Source: Nemertoderma westbladi
Taxonomy: Eukaryota > Xenacoelomorpha > Nemertodermatida > Nemertodermatidae
Length of the DNA stretch: 23,877 nt
Direction of reading: 5' to 3'
Assembly: GCA_032718475.1 (NCBI GenBank)
Contig: JAUCBJ010008907.1
Location: 1-23,877 of the forward strand
Positions 17,286 through 23,877 of the stretch are shown one piece after another. A model generated the notes under the pieces. It saw only the letters and a list, made by a program, of their open reading frames with translations, made no database searches and had not been told where the DNA came from. The translations under genes were made by a program, and so were the position numbers. Numbering within the stretch: the stretch's first letter is position 1; each line of letters opens with the position of its first letter.

Positions 17286-17531
17286 GCGGGGGAAACTGGA
17301 CGTAATAAAAATTCATCCCTCTCCAGGGGAAATTGGACGCAAATAACAGCTGATAATTCTCAAAAATAAAACTGTAACCTGTTCTATTGTGTTTAGTTTT
17401 CTTGTTTTGGTTAAAATATCGTGCCACTGTAACCTGCTCCTTTCCCTAAATTGGGAATTTAATATTGAGGCGGGATATAAATTTGCCAAGATGAGATTTG
17501 CGTCCAGTCCCCCCCCCCCCCCCCCCCCCCC
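17286..17531. mobile_element. Small MITE-like element related to the one at 13730
   Basis: Left end GGGGGAAACTGGACGTAA (17288-17305) is matched in inverse by TTGCGTCCAGT followed by a run of 23 C (17498-17531). A further copy of the left end (GGGGAAATTGGACGCAAAT) sits at 17326. The interior word TGTAACCTGCTCCTTTCCCT (17428 on), preceded by a TTGTTTTGGTTA word, is shared with the 13730-14387 element. No coding capacity. Target duplication not identified. Confidence 0.6.
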
Positions 17532-17880
17532 TGTCTGTTGATTTCACTACAAAATAGAATACATTGCATTTTACTGTTATACTAATTAAGGTAAATGAAT
17601 AAATAATGAGTTTATTGTTTATTAAACCGTACTAAGCACGTTGAACTGGAGCTCTAACAATTCCCCCTAGCGGCAGACAGGAACTGTAAACGTCTGTCTT
17701 TGTGTATAATATATAATTAAGCAATGCTCTTAGGTTACTACTACTGTACTACCTAATTTCAGATGAATCGGTTGGATCTATAATTACAGCTATTTTTACG
17801 TTTCTGTAAATTCGCCCCCCTAGCGGCAGACAGAGGAACTGTATAAGTCTGTCTGTGTGTAGAATTTCTAAATGTTTTAT
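17532..17880. repeat. Spacer with a duplicated hairpin block
   Basis: CCCCCTAGCGGCAGACAG occurs at 17663-17680 and 17816-17833, 153 bp apart. Each is followed by GAACTGTA and GTCTGTC, so GACAG/CTGTC can pair as a hairpin. Otherwise non-coding AT-rich DNA. Confidence 0.7.
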
Positions 17881-18208
17881 AGACTACATGTGTACCAAGT
17901 TTGGTTCCATTTCATCCATGATTGACCGACTTATTAGCGTTCAAACATTCCCACAAACACAGCCAGAGGCAGCCACAAACAAACAAAAGCTACAGGAACT
18001 CGAGCGATAATTAAGTAATTAATTATTGATTGATTATTAATTAATTAATTAATTAAATATACTGTTTCAATTAAATTCTTTACGAAAATCTAGTTATCTT
18101 CTTTTAAATATGGACCCTGCATTCATGGGAAATATAATATTTGATAATTCAGCAGTCAGCCTACGATTAATTTTGCAGGCTAGGTCCTTGTCATTCATGG
18201 CCTGTTGT
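17881..18208. repeat. Rearranged copies of interior parts of the 11897-12742 element
   Basis: 17881-17945 (AGACTACATGTGTACCAAGT...) matches 12216-12282 in direct orientation. 18153-18208 (CAGTCAGCCTACGATTAATT...) matches the reverse complement of 12384-12434. Between them lie an ACAAACAAAC-rich stretch and a TTAA microsatellite (about 18010-18058). The two parts are inverted relative to each other compared with the first copy. Confidence 0.7.
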
Positions 18209-18537
18209 TTAGATGGCCTTGAGTTATACTAATTCACGAATTGTAGCAGGGTGAGTTGTGAGTACACAGGAACAGAGCATAATGTTCGCCCTGAATCGCC
18301 ATTCTCAATAAATATTAGTAAATTTGAGGTTGATGCAAGACACGAAGAGACTCGAGGAGTGGTTATGCACCTTCTCATTCATGTCTCACCCCTATATTAT
18401 ACATAAGTATGATGATGAGGGCTACACCCAAAATGAACCTGGTTGATACTTATGATAGCTGAAAGGAAAGCACCTCCACAGTAGGCCTACAGTAGCACAG
18501 TTCCCGAAGAGTAAAAATCAATCTGTCTCTCGAGACA
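18209..18537. other. Unassigned non-coding spacer
   Basis: No gene, no clear repeat structure seen. Confidence 0.5.
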
Positions 18538-18935
18538 CGATGATATCGATATTGATATTGGTTTATTGAGATCATAAGTAATACTGTGATACAACAACCA
18601 AATGGATTATACCGGTAAATGTACTATTGATAAGATAAATAAAATACTGTAGTTATGTTCTGGTAAAAAACGGCAACTGTGTCTCGTAGGATTGCCCCAT
18701 GAGGCGTAGCCTCATCTCCCTGGGGGTCTGATGAAGTCGTCGATAAACATAAAAAATAATTTCCGTCAACTACATCTTGCATATTCGCATATAATCCGCA
18801 TATCATATTCGCAACTATGTAAATATAAATATATGCAAGTTGTCAGTGACAAACAGGCAGTATGGGGTCTGACTGGCTGAAAATAGATCTAGTAGTGGTA
18901 AACGTTATCGGCCTAACGGCCTGCTTCAGACTATA
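18538..18935 (-). mobile_element. Probable LINE/SINE 3' end with hairpin and short-repeat tail
   Basis: Read on the minus strand it contains GCAGGCCGTTAGGCC (a GGCC-GTTA-GGCC word near 18912), then a hairpin ATGAGGC-TAC-GCCTCAT (18699-18715), and ends CTCAATAAACCAATATCAAT followed by ATCGATATC. That is a polyadenylation-like signal plus a short-repeat tail of the sort seen at non-LTR retroelement 3' ends. A related hairpin block occurs at 20281-20325. No coding part was found. Confidence 0.5.
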
Positions 18936-18997
18936 ATTAAAGTAAGCAAATATGTGACGGGATCCACCGGAGTTGGCAGTAATGAATCCCAACCAGT

Positions 18998-19420
18998 GTG
19001 TGTTATACGCGTCGCCGCTTCCATAGGCTGCTAATTTGTGGAGTAGGAATTCTGCTAAGCCCATTTGCACTTAAGACCCTAAACAACATCGAATCTATAA
19101 ATTCCAGGGTTATGATCGCAACATTTGATGGGAATCCCAAGACAACAGTTATATGTTGCTACAGTCCAACCAATGCATCAGAGCCAGAACAAGCAGTCAA
19201 GTTTTATGAAGAACTGACTGGACTTATTAAGGACATCCCGAAACACAATGTTAAAGTCATTGCTGGTGACCTGAATGCGCAAATTGGCCCAGAAGACATC
19301 AAGGGTTACACCTATAACACCAGTTCTAACAGAAATGGGTACTTACTCTTAGACCTAATGGAAGAATGTGAATTGATACCAACAAACAACACATTCGAAA
19401 AGAGTAAGGGGAAGCTTTGA
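18998..19420 (+). pseudogene. LINE APE-type endonuclease fragment
   Basis: From about 19035 the frame reads CGVGILLSPFALKTLNNIES, then VMIATFDGNPKTTVICCYSP with TNAS, KDIPKHNVKVIAGDLNAQIG (the GDxNA motif with a catalytic Asp and Asn) and LMEECELIPTNNTFEKS. These are the middle blocks of the AP-endonuclease-like domain that nicks target DNA for LINE insertion. The N-terminal catalytic blocks are missing and the 5' codons (18998-19034) do not look genuine. The frame ends at 19418 where a TTGATTGATTGATTG simple-repeat tail of another element begins. It probably belongs to the same LINE family as the minus-strand 14607-16665 piece, whose endonuclease end resumes close to where this one stops. 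Confidence 0.8.
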
Positions 19421-19710
19421 TTGATTGATTGAATTTTTTCCCATATAAAAATACATACTGCACAATACTGAAATAATATATATAAATCACAATTTACCGG
19501 TAATTTATTTTACATTGCTTTATGTAAATTATGTAAATTAATGGATGGTAATACATTTGTTTGAAATTATATAATAAAATTGTCTTGCCTAGGTATCATA
19601 AATGGTCTAACTCTGTACAGTAGTTTACAATAAATCACGTGTACCGTATATACATACATTAAACTTGAAATAAAATAAAATTTACAGTTTAAAATATATC
19701 TGTTACGTAG

Positions 19711-19995
19711 CTACAGTTTAAAAAGTAGTATCACATACGTACAGTAAAATTTATTTAACAAGGTACAATAAAATACGAACACGTAGTTTAAAACTTATCA
19801 CATATTATGTATAGTAAAATTAACTCGGAGTATCAGTACGTAACTACAGTTTAAAAAGTAGTATCACATACATACAATGAAATTTATTTAACAAGGTACA
19901 ATAAAATTTATTTAAAAAGGTACAATAAAATACGAACACATAGTTTAAAACTTATCACATATGTACAGTAAAATTAACTCGGAGTCTCAGTATAA
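19711..19995. repeat. Tandem repeat, 133-bp unit, two copies
   Basis: CTACAGTTTAAAAAGTAGTA begins at 19711 and again at 19844. The second copy contains an extra internal duplication of a TTTATTTAACAAGGTACAATA word. Both end in AAAATTAACTCGGAGT. AT-rich and non-coding. Confidence 0.9.
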
Positions 19996-20011
19996 TTTTA
20001 TACAATAAAAC

Positions 20012-20230
20012 AAGGTATACAAAATAAAACAACGTAGACAAAATAAAACAAGGTAGACATCAATAAAACAAGGTAGACAAAAATAAAACAAGGTAGACAA
20101 AATAAAACAAGGTAGACATCAATAAAACAAGGTAGACAAAATAAAACAAGGTAGACAAAAATAAAACAAGGTAGACAAAATAAAACAAGGTAGACATCAA
20201 TAAAACAAGGTAGACAAAAATAAAACAAGC
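20012..20230. repeat. Minisatellite of 19-20 bp units, about 11 copies
   Basis: Unit CAAGGTAGACAAAATAAAA in three variants: A (19 bp, ...GACAAAATAAAA), B (20 bp, ...GACATCAATAAAA) and C (20 bp, ...GACAAAAATAAAA). They run in the order A-A-B-C-A-B-A-C-A-B-C with two slightly changed units first. The mix of 19- and 20-bp units shifts frame, so the minus-strand repetitive ORF across it is a by-product. Confidence 0.93.
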
Positions 20231-20330
20231 AGAACCTTAAAATAAAAAACAAGTAGAAAATGTGCATTAGATTAAAATGGAGGGATAGCCTTATGAGGTT
20301 TCACCTCGTTTCCATAAGGGTCCCTGTGCT

Positions 20331-20493
20331 CTATGCGGCAGACAATATTATTTGCACCAAAATTGTAATGAAAATGGAATGGCGCCAATGAAATGCTAAA
20401 AGTAACTGAAAAATACAATAAAAAATAGCAATAAATGCAATAATAAAAACACTGTAATATATAAAATATAGCCTATAAAATAAATAATTATTG
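20331..20493. other. AT-rich spacer
   Basis: No gene; A-rich, ends in ATAAATAATTATTG before the candidate LTR. Confidence 0.5.
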
Positions 20494-21319
20494 TTAACGG
20501 ATCCAGGTCGTCCCGTCCGCTATCACTTCGTCCCATCCAAATTACCACTCAATATATGAGTGCCAATATGACTCCCATTAAAGAGCCACTCCAATAATAG
20601 TAACACGTGGTACCAAAAAACCAATTTAGCGATACCCATACTGGCTGTTAACCCACAGGGTGTACTGTAGGGATCGCATTATTATTATAATAAGGTGCTA
20701 ACATTATTGCCTTGCCAATTACTCATCCTTAGAGGTTCCAACAGTGGAGAGCCAATGACAAGCCACAAACCAAAAACCAGCTGACACATATCTGATATAA
20801 TCCTATGTGGCTACTGTACCAACCTCAGATGCACACCTCAGCATATCAAGGTGCAGTACACATTTACGCCTGATAGTGTTGTATCGGTAGGTAGCCAGCA
20901 GACATTCAATACGGACCGAACTCAAATATTTATTACCAGTCAGTCATTAAGCTCCCGTTAACCTCCAAGGACGAGTAACCAGCACCACTACAGTTGCGTT
21001 GTGCAGTTACTAACGGCCATTATTACAATTAATCACCTACAAACTATTATCTGCTCCTTTTCTTATAACTCTGGTTACCTCCGCATACCTCAAAGCAGCA
21101 AAGCACCAACCTCAAGTGTGTCTCGGAGGCCCGTTTCGGACTGCACCCCGATCCGGGCACAATACAACACTACAGCTATGCGCGCATGTCTACAACAACC
21201 AGCAACGCGCGAATAAAACTTAATACTGTAATAAACTCGAGAAATCGCTGACGACTCAAGTTCGCTCAATACGATAAACTCGAGAAGGAGGAAAGTAACT
21301 AAATTCTTCGACGAATAAA
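20494..21319 (+). promoter_or_regulatory. Candidate 5' LTR and leader of a second BEL-type element
   Basis: Directly precedes the long plus-strand gag ORF. TGTTAACGG at 20494 would be a plausible LTR start, and AATAAA words occur at about 21212 and 21230. An in-frame TAA at 21296-21298 fixes the first gag ATG at 21320. No partner LTR is inside the window, and no primer-binding site was recognised. Called only from position and a few weak signals. Confidence 0.3.
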
Positions 21320-23877
21320 ATGAGCGCTACGAGAAGTGTGACAACGTCTCTGTCAAGCGCTGCGGGGGGCTCCACGACGCTAACCGCGAACGTAACGGGT
21401 AGGGAGGACGCCCAACGACGGAAGACCGACGACGGACGCCCGCGCTTTCCTACAGCGGTGAGCGACCATTCCATTACGGGGTCCGATGGACGACGGGGAT
21501 CAGGACCCGTCGTTCCGGACAAAACTCCAACCGCCGATCCGAATATCGGTGGTTCCAACCACGAGGAAGCGGGGAGCGAAGCGGACCAAACTCTCCGCGC
21601 TCCTCCGGAGAGATACGCCATATCGAATCCTACGACAACCCAAACGAACTCAATCACTACTCAACATCGAACCGGCGCTAAGACAACCGCAGACCTCGCC
21701 GTCCCAACGACGCTGACGGCTGGCAGGTCTATGTTGCGACAGGCAACGGCGGATGCCGGTGCTGGCGTTGGACAACTCGCCATTGCGGACCCACCGCGAA
21801 CTCTGGAAGGAGATCCGGACTGCCGCTGGACGAGATTAACAACCTCGATGCCTCTACCACCCACCACAACGCCGAGGACCCGCGCTACGACCCAAGATGA
21901 CGATCTAGTCTCCATCGACTCCAGCATTGTGGAACGACTGGGAAGACTCTTCCGGCGAGCCAAAGGGATTTTGGAGGACTGTCGACGAATTGGTAAGATT
22001 GTTCCTAACTCTGTTAATACACTCAGAGACATTAATTTATTTATAGAACACTTAATTAATTGCCAGCAGTATGCTGTTGCGGACGCAAAATCCGCAGAAA
22101 TTTTAGATATAATATTAGATTTACATAATCGTGAACTCATTTCCGGTTTGGTGAAAGTGGGAAAGCACTCTGTAGGGTCATCGCTACAGGGAGAGCAAAA
22201 TTGGATAGGGGGCGATGTGGAAGCCGGGGGTATAGAGTCTTCGATAAACCCTGAGGATTCTGTATCCGTGGCCTCCACACCCACAGGGGTGACAAAATCA
22301 TCCCGCCATTCAGTCTCGTCGTCTAGAAAAGCGAGACAGGCGGCAAAAATTAACGGTCAGTGCCTTCTAGAACAAATGGCTATAGAAGAACAAAATTTAA
22401 AAATGCGTATAGAGGATGAGCAAGCAGAACGCGAGAGAAAACGCACAGAACGTGAGAAAGAACGTGCACAACGCATTGAGAACGAGCGCGAGGAACGCGA
22501 GGTTAGAGAGAGACATGGGGCCATGCATGATAGGCTAGCCCAATTAGCCGTACAGCAGGTTGACACCAAACGTAGGATTGAATTAATGCAACTAGGTGCG
22601 CTAGACTTACTGAATGAGAGTATGGTTTCCAGAACGAGTAATTCAGTAAAAAGTGGGGTGTCGAGTAACTATCGAAAATGTGGGCCAAAATCCACATTAA
22701 TAGACTCACGGCCCATACAAGGACCGAGTACCGTGGGTGACAAACAAAAAATAACTACCTACCGGTACATAAAACTGAAGACAATGCCAACAAATAATAA
22801 TATTAATTCACAAGTAATAAATTCAAATATTACAAGTAAACGCACAATGCTAAGTCAAGATAAAGTTTATCCTAGAAGTAGGTCGCCAGTGTTGCTTTCT
22901 GCGGAAGATCGTCGCTCAGGCGCGTTCGACAACAGGTCCGATATAACAGGACGAGAAGATCAACTAGGGAATGGGGGTGGCGACGAGCACCGAGTTCATC
23001 GAGAACCAGGCGATCGATATTCTTATCGGGTTGAGCCTCGTGGCCAACCGTCGTCGTTCGGTGGGGAGTTTCACACTTCGAGATGTGATTATCCCGTCAG
23101 AATACACCAGGTAGAGAGTAACCCAAGTAGAAAAGTAGGCAACTGCCAGACTGCAGATAGCATAGGCCGCTCAGCCGTAGTACACACCATGTACGATCAA
23201 CATCTTAGTAGGCAGTTTGAAAATTCACAGACCGATGACCATGTGCGGACCTCGGTGTTAAACCCATCCGCGCCGGGATTCGAGCCGACGTTGGGACTGG
23301 TAGGCCATACTCCCACGCCGGATTCTGTAGGCTTAGATTCTATACCGCGTCCGGTGACTGTAGGCCCGGGGCCGGTGCAGGTACCGGTACCGGTATGCAC
23401 AAGCAATACTGCTGCTACTGATGTGTGTGTACAGCAGCAACCATGGCAACCACGTCTCAGCCCAGCTGGAACGTGGGTGTACAACCAATCTGGGGCTGCT
23501 GTAGTACACAACATACAGCACACAAGTAACCAACGGCACATTACATCTGATAACAACAATGATACAGCTATAATGACAGGTCCACTACCTGCAATGCAAT
23601 ACCCAACACACCAAGCAGGGCAACGCGGGCATACAGCGCCAGCACCAATTTTAAATAACCCCAGTACAACGGAGGGGCCAATTAAGCAGCTATCCTCACT
23701 CATAGAAGCACTGAGGGTCAAATTGGATTTGCCTGTAGTGGAGCCGTTCGTGTTCGATGGAACACGTCCAGAAGAATACATTCAGTTTCGGCAAATGTAT
23801 TGTGACGAAATCCTGTCAAAGGATTTACCAAAGTATTCCTGCCTGAAGTACTTGCAATCCTATACAGATGGGGAAGC
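21320..23877 (+). CDS. BEL/Pao-type gag polyprotein, 5' part, open to the window edge
   Basis: From ATG 21320 (MSATRSVTTSLSSAAGGSTT...) the frame is open for 852 codons with no stop and continues beyond the window. Visible parts: a Ser/Thr/Arg-rich low-complexity start (1-190); a helical region with VERLGRLFRRAKGILEDCRR (about 200-280); a highly charged coiled coil around EEQNLKMRIEDEQAERERKR (about 352-415); a long Gln/Pro/Thr-rich linker; and from about residue 807 VEPFVFDGTRPEEYIQFRQM then LKYLQSYTDGEA. The last block fits the beginning of a DUF1759-like gag capsid domain. The plan (coiled coil, linker, DUF1759) parallels the dead minus-strand gag, but the sequences are not close, so it is a different lineage. 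The absence of stops over 2.5 kb suggests a younger copy. The protease/RT part would lie to the right. Confidence 0.8.
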   Translation, partial: MSATRSVTTSLSSAAGGSTTLTANVTGREDAQRRKTDDGRPRFPTAVSDHSITGSDGRRGSGPVVPDKTPTADPNIGGSNHEEAGSEADQTLRAPPERYAISNPTTTQTNSITTQHRTGAKTTADLAVPTTLTAGRSMLRQATADAGAGVGQLAIADPPRTLEGDPDCRWTRLTTSMPLPPTTTPRTRATTQDDDLVSIDSSIVERLGRLFRRAKGILEDCRRIGKIVPNSVNTLRDINLFIEHLINCQQYAVADAKSAEILDIILDLHNRELISGLVKVGKHSVGSSLQGEQNWIGGDVEAGGIESSINPEDSVSVASTPTGVTKSSRHSVSSSRKARQAAKINGQCLLEQMAIEEQNLKMRIEDEQAERERKRTEREKERAQRIENEREEREVRERHGAMHDRLAQLAVQQVDTKRRIELMQLGALDLLNESMVSRTSNSVKSGVSSNYRKCGPKSTLIDSRPIQGPSTVGDKQKITTYRYIKLKTMPTNNNINSQVINSNITSKRTMLSQDKVYPRSRSPVLLSAEDRRSGAFDNRSDITGREDQLGNGGGDEHRVHREPGDRYSYRVEPRGQPSSFGGEFHTSRCDYPVRIHQVESNPSRKVGNCQTADSIGRSAVVHTMYDQHLSRQFENSQTDDHVRTSVLNPSAPGFEPTLGLVGHTPTPDSVGLDSIPRPVTVGPGPVQVPVPVCTSNTAATDVCVQQQPWQPRLSPAGTWVYNQSGAAVVHNIQHTSNQRHITSDNNNDTAIMTGPLPAMQYPTHQAGQRGHTAPAPILNNPSTTEGPIKQLSSLIEALRVKLDLPVVEPFVFDGTRPEEYIQFRQMYCDEILSKDLPKYSCLKYLQSYTDGE

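Larger units (their letters stand above)
19419..20330 (-). mobile_element. Inserted retroelement 3' region with repeat tail and minisatellites
   Basis: The boundary at about 19420 is a TTGATTGATTGATTGA run, which on the minus strand is a TCAA-type tail typical of a LINE/SINE 3' end. Further up, 20281-20325 has a hairpin block (ATGAGG...CCTCGT inside CCTTAT...ATAAGG) related to 18690-18735. Between them lie two tandem arrays. I infer one minus-strand element tail of about 0.9 kb that broke the endonuclease fragment. The 5' limit is unclear and no ORF of it is seen. Confidence 0.45.

Noticed and set aside
18843-19070. Minus-strand ORF over the endonuclease 5' end
   Set aside because: Straddles the junction between a retroelement tail and the LINE fragment; no domain.
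19998-20267. CRISPR-like array or repetitive membrane protein (FCLPCFIDVYLV...)
   Set aside because: No unique spacers, units are 19-20 bp back to back; a minisatellite. The hydrophobic ORF is a by-product of A-rich repeats.
21661-22284. Minus-strand 207-codon ORF and other minus ORFs under the right-hand gag
   Set aside because: Antisense shadows of the 852-codon plus-strand frame, which has coherent coiled-coil and gag features.

Overview
The window looks like transposon-rich, non-genic DNA from an animal genome, most likely an invertebrate. Three things point that way: BEL/Pao LTR-retrotransposon genes, which are confined to metazoans; non-LTR (LINE) pieces carrying an APE-type endonuclease and a reverse transcriptase; and inverted-repeat elements set in AT-rich DNA with long homopolymer and simple-repeat tracts. 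I see no host protein gene, no rRNA or tRNA gene and nothing bacterial. The species cannot be named from the sequence.

Left part (1-3380). A broken minus-strand gene (2154 to 102) has an RNase D/WRN-like 3'-5' exonuclease-like segment, a proline-rich linker and two CCHC zinc knuckles. It is followed by AT/pyrimidine-rich DNA and a three-copy tandem repeat of about 170 bp.

BEL/Pao element on the minus strand (about 10330 down to 3380). In sense order it carries a leader, a 63-codon small ORF that overlaps the next ORF by ATGA, gag (coiled coil, DUF1759-like region, CCHC knuckle), aspartic protease, reverse transcriptase (YVDD), RNase H, integrase (H2C2 zinc domain and D,D,E core) and a DUF5641-like C-terminus. 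The frame is nearly continuous over 6.6 kb but holds 13 in-frame stops and one clear frameshift, so this copy is dead. I could not find matching LTRs.

Middle (10330-13250). A 96-bp tandem array, several copies of a 20-nt hairpin motif that also occurs inside the BEL genes, a TIR-bounded element (11897-12742), and a GC-rich block with a segment homologous to the BEL leader in the opposite orientation.

Right-middle (13250-20500). A long direct repeat (R1 13247-13560, R2 16668-17011) brackets a MITE-like element (13730-14387, TA at each end) and a minus-strand LINE reverse transcriptase fragment (16665-14607). A second small MITE-like element follows. A plus-strand endonuclease piece, apparently of the same LINE family, is cut off by a retroelement 3' tail containing minisatellites.

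Right end (20494-23877). A possible LTR/leader is followed by a plus-strand ORF open for 852 codons to the window edge. It has a coiled coil and ends entering a DUF1759-like gag domain. It is the only long undamaged reading frame here and probably starts a second, younger BEL/Pao-type element.
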